Source: a virus. From it: a DNA stretch of 21,585 nucleotides. Where the stretch lies: positions 1-21,585 of IMG/VR virus record IMGVR_UViG_3300006929_000154. One strand, written 5' to 3'. The position numbers and the translations under genes were made by a program. This document shows positions 7,073 through 14,653 of this stretch, one piece after another; position 1 is the stretch's first letter, and every line of letters starts with the position of its first letter. A model generated the notes under the pieces. It was not told the DNA's origin, did no database searches, and saw only the letters and a list, made by a program, of their open reading frames with translations.

Positions 7073-9298
7073 TTATACTCCTCCTTGTAAGTAAAGTTGT
7101 TGTTGTGTTAAATAATCTTCGTCATCTTCTTCTGTATCTTGTACAGGTCTTAAAACGGAATTGATTTGTTCGTCTATTGATTTTTCAGGTATTGGGATAT
7201 TGGGAGATGTAATATCATCTGGTACAGTATTTTTGTATGGAGCATTATATACATTTTCTTCAGCCCACTGTGCAGCTTGTGCTTCTCCTCTTATTTGTTG
7301 TTGTTCACCCATTAGTTCATATTTTTTCATTGGTGTTCCAAATGAAATAGGACTATCTGGGTATTTATGATGAATAGCAAAATCTGATTCTACATCCATA
7401 GATTTTTCTGCAGCTGCTCTATCTTTTATATTTTGAATCATTTCACGATCTGTTTTCGTTGGAAATGCAAGAGTAGCACCTATATCAGCCACATCTCCTA
7501 CAATAGGAACAATAGAAGCTCTATTAGTCCATAATCTCAATTGTCGTATATCTTCTTCATTAAGTCCCATAGCTCCAGCTATTTTATCTCCTACACTACC
7601 TTCTGGTTGAGCAAATTCTTCAGGAGAAGACATTTGATAAGCAGCTTCTGTTACTCCAATCAAACCTAATGTAACAGCCATACCTAATGGTCCTGCATAC
7701 TTACTAGCTCTTTTTGCACCTTTATATTTTGAAACCCATTGCATAAATTCTTTTTGATTTTTTGATTGAGAAAATTTTATGGCCTCATCAGCAGACATAT
7801 CTACATATTTATGATTAAGTTTAGCAGCTCGTGTTCTTTCATCGGCAGATAATTTTTCAAATTTTTTATTAGTTTCAAGTGCTTTTTTATCATCAGCTAG
7901 TATTTTTTCTTCTTTTAATAATTCTTTTTGTTTTTTAATATTTTCTAATTGTTTATCTAACGTTTGTCCTTCTGTTTGTGCTATACCTAAGTTTACTGCA
8001 GTTTCTATATTTTTTACATCTACAACTGCACCAAGAGTTCCCGGTGTTGTAGGTAATGCACCATAAAATGCTAATCCTGCATCAGATTTTTTCATATAGT
8101 TTGTAAATGTTTTATTTTTTAAATCATTTTTAGTAGCTATAAGTTCTTTGGTATCTGGAGAAATTGTATTATCCATCCAACCTGTATTAGTCATCCATGT
8201 ATGAGGAGTACTATTACTATATGCTGTTACAACAGAAGATACTCTTGCTTGCAATTTTCCAGCATCTTCAAAATCTCCAACTTGTGTTACAATTCCATAA
8301 GCTCCTCCTGTTCCTAAATGAGGTATAGGTCTTAATGTTGCCCTAAGTCTATTTGCATCTTTAGGATGTATTCCTAATTTATTATATACATCTTCGACAT
8401 GATGTCTTAAACTATGAAGACTTACATTTTCAGGTATTACACTTTTAGTATTAGGACTAGTATAAGAAATTTGTTCAGGAAATGCATTAGATAAATGTGT
8501 ATTAATTCCACCTTGAAAAGATGTTTTAAATACTATATTACCTTTTTTATCTAACTGAGTAAAACCTTCAAATAAAAGTCCCTTTGTTCGACCTCCTGCT
8601 TGTTGCCTAACAATATCTAATAAAGCTGGACTTAATACTCCTTCTACATCTCCAGCTTTAGTTGCAGTAGTTATAATTTCTCCTGTAGCAAAATCTATAT
8701 GTTCTAATCGTATTTTAGCCATATCCGAAGGTCTAAATCCTCCTAAATAAGCTAAACTAGCTACATTTTTTGCTGTTCCTTTTAATCCAGCTATAGCTGC
8801 AGTTATTTTTGGATTAAAATCAGGGGGAAATGTATATTTTCTTTGTCCTCCTTTTTTACTTTCTATAGTAAGAGCTTCCCAAGCTGTTTTTCCAATACCT
8901 CCTCGACCTCCTATAATAGGATCTGTTTGCATTGTTTTTTTAAGCCAAGATTTTCCTATAGCTGTACCTCCACCTTTAAGAACTTGATCAAAATCTAACT
9001 GTACCTGTCTTAAAAGAGGTATATCCCCTTTTCTTCCCTGTTCTAGTTTTTGAAAAGGACCATCAGCATCTATGAAAAAATCTTTAACTATATCTACATT
9101 TGAAACTACTTGTTCAGGTGTTAAATCAAGAATACTAACTAATTTATCATCTATTAATAACTTTGCTTCATCTAATAAATTAAATGTTCTTTTAAAAGTA
9201 TCTCTTCCTGTAGCTATAAAAGGTTTAAACATATCCCTTAAAGGCACATCTAAAAAGGCTTGTGCAGGTGCTGTTGAAAGTGTACGTTTTTTAACCAT
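7073..9298 (-). CDS. Large protein with tyrosine-recombinase-like core and virion-type C-terminal half
   Basis: A 741-aa protein. Residues about 160-340 look like a tyrosine recombinase catalytic domain: box I G-G-F-R-P-S-D-M-A-K-I-R-L-E-H-I-D-F with R189, candidate beta-strand Lys K214, box II S-L-H-S-L-R-H-H (H295, R298), then P-H-L-G (H327) and G-A-Y-G (Y334, candidate nucleophile; the usual H-to-Y spacing of 9 is not kept). Residues 440-500 are a charged coiled coil, 533-556 a hydrophobic helix, 594-612 a second one, and 640-741 acidic/polar. At about twice the usual integrase length, lying between large terminase and portal and starting 2 nt after the terminase stop, it resembles an ejected virion protein carrying a recombinase. 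Activity is uncertain. Confidence 0.6.
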   Translation of the reverse strand: MVKKRTLSTAPAQAFLDVPLRDMFKPFIATGRDTFKRTFNLLDEAKLLIDDKLVSILDLTPEQVVSNVDIVKDFFIDADGPFQKLEQGRKGDIPLLRQVQLDFDQVLKGGGTAIGKSWLKKTMQTDPIIGGRGGIGKTAWEALTIESKKGGQRKYTFPPDFNPKITAAIAGLKGTAKNVASLAYLGGFRPSDMAKIRLEHIDFATGEIITTATKAGDVEGVLSPALLDIVRQQAGGRTKGLLFEGFTQLDKKGNIVFKTSFQGGINTHLSNAFPEQISYTSPNTKSVIPENVSLHSLRHHVEDVYNKLGIHPKDANRLRATLRPIPHLGTGGAYGIVTQVGDFEDAGKLQARVSSVVTAYSNSTPHTWMTNTGWMDNTISPDTKELIATKNDLKNKTFTNYMKKSDAGLAFYGALPTTPGTLGAVVDVKNIETAVNLGIAQTEGQTLDKQLENIKKQKELLKEEKILADDKKALETNKKFEKLSADERTRAAKLNHKYVDMSADEAIKFSQSKNQKEFMQWVSKYKGAKRASKYAGPLGMAVTLGLIGVTEAAYQMSSPEEFAQPEGSVGDKIAGAMGLNEEDIRQLRLWTNRASIVPIVGDVADIGATLAFPTKTDREMIQNIKDRAAAEKSMDVESDFAIHHKYPDSPISFGTPMKKYELMGEQQQIRGEAQAAQWAEENVYNAPYKNTVPDDITSPNIPIPEKSIDEQINSVLRPVQDTEEDDEDYLTQQQLYLQGGV

Positions 9299-9300
9299 AA

Positions 9301-10896
9301 TTAATATCCAAATACTTGATCTTGTGGTTCATATTTCTGTGTGTACCTAGTCATTCTATGAGGACTGTGTACATTTACTAAAGTTCTACTCATCATCATA
9401 TATCTTAATGCATCATATGCATGGTCATCAGCTTTCGTGTCCACGTCTTCAGGATTAGTTTTAGACAGAGGCAACGTGGGCATAGTTCGGATAAGATTAT
9501 TGCAAGTGGAAAAAATACGAACACGAGGATTTCCATAATCATCACAAGCTAACCTTCGATGTACTTCTATCTTTCCTGCCATTCGGTTTCTGTCTGCTGG
9601 TATCCATCTTACTCCTCTTCTTATCATTGTTTCTGCTATACTAGGACCTAATCCTGTTTTATTCCAACAAGAAGAGTCCAAAGCTGCATGTTGTATTACA
9701 GGATCTTCTCTTTCCATCTCCATGATGGTATCTCCAAGTCTTTCTCCTGTAAATCCTTTGACATATAGTTCTCTATATATCCAAATATTATTATCCCAGT
9801 CAATTGCACCCCAAAGTATACAGGAAGGTGAAGCATATCCATAATCTCCTGATCTTACTCTAGCCCAACCATCTGGTACTTCAAAAGGTTCTACAACGTG
9901 CATACTTTTACTAAACTCTGTAAAGGCTGCACCTTCGGCTACATCCCAATCCCCCTCAAGTAATCTTTTTCTTTCTACTTCTGGTAAAGACATCAACATT
10001 GCTTCATATTGACCATCTTCAAACAGAAAAGGATTGTCAGTTAATCTAGCAGGTACAAACTTTCTTAAAAATAAAGGTTCATCTCCTTTTGAATGCCCTT
10101 TTGGATATTTAAGAATATCCCCACTGTCAAAATCTCTAGCCCAGAAAGGTTCATCAGGTGGTGCATGATCAAGATACATCTTTTTAACCCACCAACCCCC
10201 TACACCTCCGGGGTTTGCTGTACAACGCATGTACATATCTAAACTGGGATCTGTTGTTCTTAATCTAGATCGTAAATAATTCCATACGTATGGTGTAGGA
10301 TATTGTGTTATTTCATCTATACCTATCCAATTAAAAGCTTGTCCTTGGTATCTTGTTACATCTCTATCATCATCAACATATGAAAACCATATCTTTGCTC
10401 CGGATGGAAACTCCCATGTTGATTTAGCTTGTTTAAATACAGCACCGGGAAAAGCTTTTGTATATAGTTGTCTACTTTTATCTATTAACTCTGTTAATTC
10501 TGCCAGTGTTCTTCTTAATAACAGCCCTCGGTGATTAGGATTTGATGCATCTCGAAGTACATCTGCTAACAGTGCATATGATTTACCACCTCCGGCAGCT
10601 CCACCGTATAATATATCTCTTTCTGGAGACTCTAAAAAGATAGTCTGAGGTCCTTCATTCGGTCTAAATACAACGTCATGGTCTTTTAGATGATCTCTTA
10701 ATGCTTTTGGAACATGTTTTAGATCATCAGTTGTAACTACGGACCTTCCTCTACCTTTTAACGCATCATCTACCTTTTTAGATGCCTCCTGAGCCTTTTT
10801 TGCTGTTGCTCTAGCTTGTTTAGCCTGTTTGGTTAGCTTTTCAGCATTTCTCCGTTTGGCAGAAAGCTTTTTTTGAGTAGCAAGCTTGGCTCTCAT
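9301..10896 (-). CDS. Terminase large subunit (ATPase-nuclease core)
   Basis: The motor that pumps DNA into the prohead and cuts concatemers. From the ATG at 10896 the protein is 531 aa. A K/A-rich basic helix (1-50) comes first. Walker A is Y-G-G-A-A-G-G-G-K-S (97-106), Walker B is W-I-G-I-D-E (190-195), and a coupling-type motif T-A-N-P-G-G follows at about 226. RNase H-like nuclease acidic residues are G-D-Y-G (D351), A-A-L-D-S-S (D407) and K-A-D-D-H-A-Y-D-A-L-R-Y (D491/D495). There is no SD before ATG 10896. The frame stays open upstream to 10989 with protein-like sequence (E-E-E-K-K-K-R-G-R-P-P-K) but has no ATG, GTG or TTG there, so the true N-terminus probably lies in the overlapping upstream frame (10974-11204). 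Confidence 0.93.
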   Translation of the reverse strand: MRAKLATQKKLSAKRRNAEKLTKQAKQARATAKKAQEASKKVDDALKGRGRSVVTTDDLKHVPKALRDHLKDHDVVFRPNEGPQTIFLESPERDILYGGAAGGGKSYALLADVLRDASNPNHRGLLLRRTLAELTELIDKSRQLYTKAFPGAVFKQAKSTWEFPSGAKIWFSYVDDDRDVTRYQGQAFNWIGIDEITQYPTPYVWNYLRSRLRTTDPSLDMYMRCTANPGGVGGWWVKKMYLDHAPPDEPFWARDFDSGDILKYPKGHSKGDEPLFLRKFVPARLTDNPFLFEDGQYEAMLMSLPEVERKRLLEGDWDVAEGAAFTEFSKSMHVVEPFEVPDGWARVRSGDYGYASPSCILWGAIDWDNNIWIYRELYVKGFTGERLGDTIMEMEREDPVIQHAALDSSCWNKTGLGPSIAETMIRRGVRWIPADRNRMAGKIEVHRRLACDDYGNPRVRIFSTCNNLIRTMPTLPLSKTNPEDVDTKADDHAYDALRYMMMSRTLVNVHSPHRMTRYTQKYEPQDQVFGY

Positions 10897-10973
10897 ACGA
10901 GAAGACCAACTGTAAGAACCTTTTGGCTGTCCTTCTTGTTTTGGTGGCCTACCTCGTTTTTTCTTTTCTTCTT

Positions 10974-11204
10974 CTATAGGTACAATCCTTTATTCATACG
11001 TTTTGTCAAACCGGGATTAGATATTTTTCTATTTGCAGCTGTTGATAACCATCTAGCAGCTTTAGCAGGACCAACAGTTTGTACATAGCCAAAAGCTTTA
11101 TCTAATAGTTCAAGTTCTTTTTCTATAGGTTCATATACTTTCTGATCTTCAGATAACTTATATCCAAAAGGTACTGTAGAAGATGTTCTATTTACTCTTT
11201 CCAT
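10974..11204 (-). CDS. DNA-binding module, probably the detached N-terminus of large terminase
   Basis: A 76-aa protein: T-V-P-F-G-Y-K-L-S-E-D (10-20), a helical middle, then A-A-R-W-L-S-T-A-A-N-R-K-I-S-N-P-G-L-T-K-R (48-68). This resembles the 'recombinase' DNA-binding domain of serine recombinases (P-x-G-Y ... I-A-x-W-L-N ... S ... V-x-x-I-L), a fold that I believe some marine phage terminases carry at the N-terminus. It ends at TAG (10974), overlapping by 16 nt an open stretch in the terminase frame. A -1 shift in 10974-10989 would join it to R-G-R-P-P-K and the ATPase, giving about 635 aa. No good SD is adjacent to its ATG (GAGGAA lies about 14 nt away). Whether it is separate, shifted, or broken by a sequence error is open. 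Confidence 0.6.
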   Translation of the reverse strand: MERVNRTSSTVPFGYKLSEDQKVYEPIEKELELLDKAFGYVQTVGPAKAARWLSTAANRKISNPGLTKRMNKGLYL

Positions 11205-11240
11205 TTAACCAATCCATTTCCTCATCTGTATAAGGCCATA

Positions 11241-11603
11241 TCACATTACTATCCAAGGTTTTTTCTTTCCTCCTGTATATTCTCTAGCATGACCTTCCTC
11301 TATAAGTTGTTGACATATATCTACACTATCTACAAAAGGCACACCTAACACTCTACCAAACTTTCCTTTCTCTTCTTTAAAAGTTTTTATTATAAATTTT
11401 TTCGGAAGAAGTTCTTTAAGTCTAGCTTTTGCAGCCAAGCCAAGAACTTTTTCTTCCTTATTTCTCGTTCTCGACTCTGGTGTATCAATTCCCAGTAATC
11501 TGACCCTTTCATTTGCGATTGTAATTTTAAAGCCAAGATCAATGCATACATCTATAGTATCCCCATCTATTACTCTTATTAAATTGCATCTATACTCATA
11601 CAT
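11241..11603 (-). CDS. Staphylococcal-nuclease-like (SNase/thermonuclease) protein
   Basis: A 120-aa compact OB-fold nuclease. Family motifs are all present: V-I-D-G-D-T-I-D (residues 11-18, calcium-binding Asp), R-V-R-L-L-G-I-D-T-P-E (33-43, with the catalytic Arg and Glu) and G-K-F-G-R-V-L-G (80-87, second catalytic Arg). SNase enzymes cleave DNA and RNA with calcium. There is no signal peptide, so it should act in the cytoplasm or in the virion. Length is close to a minimal SNase domain; the C-terminus ends soon after the last helix. The ATG at 11603 has only a weak SD (GGAAA). It lies between a cationic-tail protein and the terminase region, so a role in host DNA turnover or genome processing is possible but inferred. 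Confidence 0.88.
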   Translation of the reverse strand: MYEYRCNLIRVIDGDTIDVCIDLGFKITIANERVRLLGIDTPESRTRNKEEKVLGLAAKARLKELLPKKFIIKTFKEEKGKFGRVLGVPFVDSVDICQQLIEEGHAREYTGGKKKPWIVM

Positions 11604-11627
11604 CTATAGTTTCCACATTTATTTTCT

Positions 11628-11948
11628 TTAATCATGTCTAACTTTTCTTATACCACCACCTTTGGCATATTTTTTAATTGCACCACCTTTGTTAAGTGCA
11701 ATTCTAACTGTAAAGTTAACTTTTCCACCTCTTCCTTCATCCTTTTCAGCTCTTACATCTAAATTAACTCCGGGTGCTATATTATATCTATTTCTAAATA
11801 TAGCCTTAGCATCACCTGCATTATTAGCTTTAATAGTCTTTGTAAGAGTAAGCCCTTCTAGTCCTAATGGATCTTCTACTTTAAGTTTATCTGGATCTTT
11901 CCAACGTAACTTACCTAATTTTGTATCTGCTACTTTTAATTCAGCCAT
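11628..11948 (-). CDS. Small basic protein with cationic Gly-Lys C-terminal tail
   Basis: A 106-aa protein. Residues 1-85 appear folded, with alternating beta-type segments (LKVADTKLGKLRW, KVNFTVRIALN). The last 20 residues form a G/K/R tail, G-G-A-I-K-K-Y-A-K-G-G-G-I-R-K, nearly identical to the tail of the otherwise unrelated 95-aa protein at 17452-17739. No enzyme motif or membrane segment is seen. SD AGGA lies 7 nt before the ATG at 11948 and is embedded in the last codons of the upstream coiled-coil gene; the two genes are 1 nt apart. The tail might bind nucleic acid or an anionic surface, or be a shared targeting tag; this is speculation. Function unknown. Confidence 0.7.
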   Translation of the reverse strand: MAELKVADTKLGKLRWKDPDKLKVEDPLGLEGLTLTKTIKANNAGDAKAIFRNRYNIAPGVNLDVRAEKDEGRGGKVNFTVRIALNKGGAIKKYAKGGGIRKVRHD

Positions 11949-11949
11949 A

Positions 11950-12564
11950 TTAATTTCCTGCTAAAGGATTTGATAGTGCTCTTTCAAGCTTAACATCAAA
12001 TCGAATTTCTAGATCTTTCATTTGATCTGTTAAAAAATCTTGTCTACGTTGTGCTTCTTCTTCTAGTGCTGTACGTTTTGAATCGAATCTATCTGAAGCA
12101 TGTTGTATCAAACTATTTAAATTCTTTCCAGTATCTGTAATTACAAATTGCATATTTGTTTCTAGATCAGAAATCTTACGATGTACATTTCTATTTAACT
12201 CTCTATTATCTTCTACTATTTGATCTATATTATCCTGTACTTTATACATATCATTTTTTAAATCAGTTTTAATAGTTCTAGCACTATCCTGTGCTGAAGT
12301 TACTAATTCTTTTATAGCTTCTAATTCAACATCTACTTGTTTTTCTAAACTTGTTATAGTTTCATTAATAATTCCTATCTCTCTATTAAATCCACTAAGA
12401 TCAGGTTCTACATATAAAGCAATCTGTTCTTCCATTGCTTTCCATCTAGCATACACTTCAAAACCTCCCCAGATACCACCTCCAAGTGTACTCAAAGCTG
12501 TAAGTATTGCTATTAACTTACCTCCCCTGAACTTTACTCCTCCAAACTCTACTTCACTACTCAT
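11950..12564 (-). CDS. Membrane-anchored coiled-coil protein
   Basis: A 204-aa protein. A short polar N-terminus precedes one transmembrane segment (about 16-35: L-I-A-I-L-T-A-L-S-T-L-G-G-G-I-W-G-G-F). Residues 60-195 are a long E/D/K/R/I/L helix with heptad-like spacing, ending near P-L-A-G-N. No Cys and no cleavable signal site. One N-terminal membrane helix followed by a long coiled coil resembles inner-membrane spanins or similar envelope-associated phage proteins, but no second spanin gene is recognised with it. The ATG at 12564 overlaps the last 8 nt of the secreted 507-aa gene, implying coupled translation; no clear SD. It follows two exported proteins, so this is an envelope-directed cluster. 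Exact role unknown. Confidence 0.7.
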   Translation of the reverse strand: MSSEVEFGGVKFRGGKLIAILTALSTLGGGIWGGFEVYARWKAMEEQIALYVEPDLSGFNREIGIINETITSLEKQVDVELEAIKELVTSAQDSARTIKTDLKNDMYKVQDNIDQIVEDNRELNRNVHRKISDLETNMQFVITDTGKNLNSLIQHASDRFDSKRTALEEEAQRRQDFLTDQMKDLEIRFDVKLERALSNPLAGN

Positions 12565-14080
12565 ATTGCTGGCTTATCATCTTTTCCATTTGTAAACTTG
12601 ATCGAACTGATATATAATCAGATAAAGGATCAGGCAAGTTATTATTAGTGTATATTTCTTCTACAGCATACCAATTTGTTTGTGTTATTATATTCTGTTG
12701 TTGATATGTTCTTATATCAGGACCAAGAGCATTTACAAGTGCAAGAGTTGTTAATTGAGCTACCGGATCGTAATTACTTGGTAGAGCAGCCATAATCTCT
12801 TTTGCTTTTTCCTGTTTCTTTTCTTGTTCCTTTGTTGGTTTATTTTCTACTACTTCTTTTATAGGTTCCGGTTCCTGTTTTTCTTCCACTTCTACTTCGT
12901 CTTTAGCAGCCTCTTGCTGTTCCGGTTCAGATTCTTCCTTAACTTCTTCTTTAATTTCTGGAGTTTCTGTTTCATTTTCAGCAACTTCAACAGTCTCTGT
13001 TACTTCTTCTGTAGTTTCTGTTGGCTGTTCAGTTACTTCTTCTACAACTTCCGGTTGTACTTCTATTTCTACAGGAGCTTCCATTTCTGGCATTTTTACT
13101 TCAACAGTTTCTACTTCTACTCCTATATCTTCTAACTCTGCTACCAATGTCTCTACTTCTACCATTACTTCATCAAGAGACATGTTATCTATATCCATAC
13201 TTTGAAAAGCTTCTTCTAGTACTTCTATCGGCATAGTATTTGGCATCTCATCTAGCTGTACATTATCTATTTCTACTGGCTCTAACTCGAATTGCATAAC
13301 CATGTCCATTTCTTCCATCATGGTATCCATTTCCTGTTGTTCAGCTACTGTAGAAGAATCATACGTATCCATTAAACCTAAAGTTATCTGCTCTTCCATC
13401 TGAGTAGGCTGTACAACTTCTATCCAAGTCTCCACTGCTGTAGTAATCACATTATAATTAACAGTATATGCTACGTTATCGAAGAAATAATTCTTTTTAC
13501 CACCTATTCGGATAAATACCTTATCTAAATCTCCTGCAAAATCATGTGCACCTGAATATGTAGTAGGTGTTCCTGTATTATCTAATGTAACTTGTCCAGT
13601 ATCCCACTGTAACACATTATCATTATATCCCTTAGTCTGAAAATATCCAGTAGTATTTGATTGAGAATGATACATCTGTAATTGCCATTCTAAAGCACCA
13701 CCTTCTGATATGTGAAAATCTTCTATATTTACATATTGGTCAAAAGTAGTTAAGGAGTTTGATGTTCCTTTTCCACACTTACCAGTACCAAAATATGCAT
13801 TACAATTTGGCATACTCGCAGGACCTAGCCCACCCCAATCTAGATCCATATCACCCTCGTAACGACTGGTTACGACACCTGTTTCACTATCTAATAGATC
13901 TCCTGTTGATTTATGTTCAACAGTAACAGTAGTTTCAGTAACTGTGTCTATATGACCTTCACCTAAATGTTCTGTTTCTACTTCTTGGGTAACAGTATCA
14001 CCCTCTTCTAACATCTGTGCATTAGAGTAATAGGAGTAGAAGAAGACTACCAAGGCCAATGCCCACACCGACTTCTTCAT
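12557..14080 (-). CDS. Secreted acidic protein with Glu/Val/Thr-rich central region
   Basis: A 507-aa protein with a clear signal peptide (MKKSVWALALVVFF..., cleavage predicted near A21-Q22). Residues about 80-215 look like a beta-rich globular domain with C93 and C101 flanking G-T-G, and many Y/W/D/G. Residues about 215-440 are extremely acidic, E/V/T/P-rich low complexity, turning into mixed E/P/K repeats resembling the periplasm-spanning arms of TonB-type proteins. The last 75 residues are again globular (L-P-S-N-Y-D-P...N-W-Y-A-V-E-E-I-Y). Start chosen from SD GAGGAAA 6 nt before ATG 14080, although this overlaps the preceding gene by 59 nt. Sec export should place it in the periplasm or outside. 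No family recognised; an envelope or lysis-timing role is a guess. Confidence 0.75.
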   Translation of the reverse strand: MKKSVWALALVVFFYSYYSNAQMLEEGDTVTQEVETEHLGEGHIDTVTETTVTVEHKSTGDLLDSETGVVTSRYEGDMDLDWGGLGPASMPNCNAYFGTGKCGKGTSNSLTTFDQYVNIEDFHISEGGALEWQLQMYHSQSNTTGYFQTKGYNDNVLQWDTGQVTLDNTGTPTTYSGAHDFAGDLDKVFIRIGGKKNYFFDNVAYTVNYNVITTAVETWIEVVQPTQMEEQITLGLMDTYDSSTVAEQQEMDTMMEEMDMVMQFELEPVEIDNVQLDEMPNTMPIEVLEEAFQSMDIDNMSLDEVMVEVETLVAELEDIGVEVETVEVKMPEMEAPVEIEVQPEVVEEVTEQPTETTEEVTETVEVAENETETPEIKEEVKEESEPEQQEAAKDEVEVEEKQEPEPIKEVVENKPTKEQEKKQEKAKEIMAALPSNYDPVAQLTTLALVNALGPDIRTYQQQNIITQTNWYAVEEIYTNNNLPDPLSDYISVRSSLQMEKMISQQYE

Positions 14081-14564
14081 CAGTTATTTCCTCTTGTTTA
14101 ACATTGTCTTTTACCCACTGATCATAATCAGGTCGTTTTTCAGGATTACTAGCCCACTCTTCAGCAGCCTCTAAACCAATTTTTCCATGAAACGGACAGG
14201 GGGTGCCTGCCATTTCCATTGCTTGAAATACTCTGGCATCTTGACAGAGGAGAGCAATAGCTCCTACTTTCATGCCCATTCTATACATAGCTCTACTGAG
14301 CTTTAATCTTTCACAATTTAAGTCTTTTATTGCTGTTCCACCAGCTATTCCTAGAATCTGTGTCTGTACAGCAGCAGAAGCTGCATAACTACAAACGTCT
14401 TGATTGTTAATTACTATTGATGGAGCATTTGCTGTACTTGGTGTTCTATCTACTGTAGTAGTTCCTGATACGGTTGAACTTGTGCTAGTAACAGTATTAG
14501 TATCGGCTGCATAAGCACCTGAGAACAGCATCAGGAATACTAGTAGATAGAAAAATATATGCAT
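14022..14564 (-). CDS. Exported protein with signal peptide and C-terminal poly-Leu membrane anchor
   Basis: A 180-aa protein: signal peptide 1-19 (F-L-M-L-F-S-G-A-Y-A, cleavage before A20), a Thr/Ser-rich linker (21-48), a folded helical region with Cys residues (D-V-C-S-Y-A-A-S near 56, D-L-N-C-E-R near 83, L-C-Q-D-A-R near 107 and G-T-P-C-P-F near 122), and a C-terminal hydrophobic end, V-G-V-G-I-G-L-G-S followed by seven Leu (165-180). It should lie in the periplasm, tethered to the inner membrane. The anchor is encoded by the same DNA as the next gene's signal peptide, in another frame. The ATG at 14564 follows the PqqA-like gene by 9 nt; its SD (GAGG) is distant. The pattern M-E-M-A-G-T-P-C-P looks like a conserved phage family I cannot name. 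Confidence 0.75.
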   Translation of the reverse strand: MHIFFYLLVFLMLFSGAYAADTNTVTSTSSTVSGTTTVDRTPSTANAPSIVINNQDVCSYAASAAVQTQILGIAGGTAIKDLNCERLKLSRAMYRMGMKVGAIALLCQDARVFQAMEMAGTPCPFHGKIGLEAAEEWASNPEKRPDYDQWVKDNVKQEEITDEEVGVGIGLGSLLLLLLL

Positions 14565-14573
14565 TAATAATAA

Positions 14574-14648
14574 TTAGACCTCTGCACAAGCATAGCAATT
14601 AATTTCCAGACCTACAGATACTTCTTTAACGATTGGTGATTTCCACAT
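14574..14648 (-). CDS. pqqA: PqqA-like ribosomal peptide (putative PQQ precursor)
   Basis: A 24-aa peptide. It has the PqqA pattern: M-W, then P-I-V-x-E (5-9), V-G (12-13), E-I-N-C-Y (15-19) and A-E (22-23). In PqqA the Glu and Tyr three residues apart (here E15 and Y19) are joined by the radical SAM enzyme PqqE with PqqD and become the PQQ skeleton; Methylobacterium PqqA, from memory, has W..P-I-V-x-E..V-G-x-E-V-T-S-Y-x-x-A-E at the same spacing. Two Cys (18, 21) flank Tyr, giving C-Y-A-C. The start is firm: SD AGAGGA, 9-nt spacer, ATG. It begins 5 nt after the small-terminase stop and ends 9 nt before the exported 180-aa gene. No pqqB-E is in the window, so processing would need host enzymes. 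It could be a different peptide using the same motif. Confidence 0.75.
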   Translation of the reverse strand: MWKSPIVKEVSVGLEINCYACAEV

Positions 14649-14653
14649 GTTTA

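Noticed and set aside
12824-13236. Long plus-strand hydrophobic ORFs opposite the secreted acidic protein
   Set aside because: Phe/Leu-rich reverse complement of Glu-rich codons; typical shadow frames.
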